Assembly (NCBI GenBank): GCA_902765035.1 | Contig: CACWYF010000056.1 | Coordinates: 1-7,536, forward strand | Direction of reading: 5' to 3' | Length of the DNA stretch: 7,536 nucleotides | Origin: an uncultured Eubacteriales bacterium | GTDB lineage: Bacteria > Bacillota > Clostridia > Peptostreptococcales > Anaerovoracaceae | Part shown: positions 7,438 through 7,536 of the stretch, in pieces | Layout of the letters: each line of letters opens with the position of its first letter | How positions within the stretch are numbered: position 1 is the stretch's first letter | Translations under genes and position numbers: made by a program | The notes under the pieces: model-generated | The model's database searches: none | The model's input: only the letters and a program-made list of their open reading frames with translations | What the model was told of the DNA's origin: nothing

Positions 7438-7536
7438 CTACGGTTCTTTACTTGTGATGCTTTCAGCAAGTGTAATCATCTCGGACTTATCAAGCATTGA
7501 AGTGATCGTAAACACAAGGTTGTTAGCATTATCTAT
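7438..7536 (-). CDS. Unidentified protein, C-terminal fragment (possibly DUF4367-like)
   Basis: Read leftward from the right edge, one frame is open for 32 codons and stops at TAG (7440-7438). The product tail reads IDNANNLVFTITSMLDKSEMITLAESI followed by TSKEP. A short beta strand (NLVFTITSML) followed by a D-K-S-E-M-I-x-L-A-E-S-I helix resembles the end of DUF4367-type and related lipoproteins or anti-sigma-linked proteins in Clostridia, where 'ls.eel.kiAesi' is common. This resemblance is from memory and the fragment is short, so the family is a guess. Its stop lies about 28 bases from a strong leftward terminator, which supports it being a real gene converging on addB. Confidence 0.6.
   Translation of the reverse strand: MDNANNLVFTITSMLDKSEMITLAESITSKEP

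Noticed and set aside
1..7536. Defence system, prophage, CRISPR array or other new multigene system.
   Set aside because: All substantial genes are identifiable as LemA, DUF2207, HAD phosphatase, RF2 and AddB. There are no spacer-repeat arrays, integrases, transposases, tRNAs or attachment-site-like repeats.

Overview
The window looks like a stretch of chromosome from an anaerobic Firmicute, probably class Clostridia. The evidence is a Clostridia/Bacilli-type AddB, RF2 with a programmed frameshift, strong AGGAG-type ribosome binding sites, roughly 50% GC, and heavy use of AGG/AGA arginine codons. I cannot name the genus. Coding density is very high, and no gap between genes exceeds about 60 bases.

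Layout from left to right. Bases 2-160 are the C-terminal end of a LemA-family protein on the + strand. Bases 161-219 hold a strong imperfect palindrome of REP-like type and the ribosome binding site of the next gene. Bases 220-2148 encode a secreted/membrane-anchored DUF2207 protein with a glycine-rich tail. Bases 2166-2840 encode a HAD-superfamily phosphatase. Bases 2858-3974 encode peptide chain release factor 2 (prfB), read through an in-frame TGA at 2933-2935 by a programmed +1 frameshift. Bases 3981-7382 encode AddB, the nuclease/iron-sulfur subunit of the AddAB recombination helicase-nuclease. A hairpin terminator follows at about 7381-7410. Bases 7536-7438 on the - strand are the C-terminal end of an unidentified gene that converges on addB.

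The five + strand genes are spaced by 59, 17, 17 and 6 bases, so they could form one transcription unit. Functionally they fall into three unrelated parts: an envelope pair (LemA + DUF2207), a small-molecule phosphatase, and two information-processing genes (translation termination and double-strand break repair). No mobile element, defence system, CRISPR array, tRNA or rRNA is visible, and I found no convincing new multigene system. The points most worth checking are the textbook RF2 autoregulatory frameshift (a gene caller could easily truncate this gene), the degenerate Walker A site in AddB, the absence of addA directly after addB, and the palindrome at 163-193.
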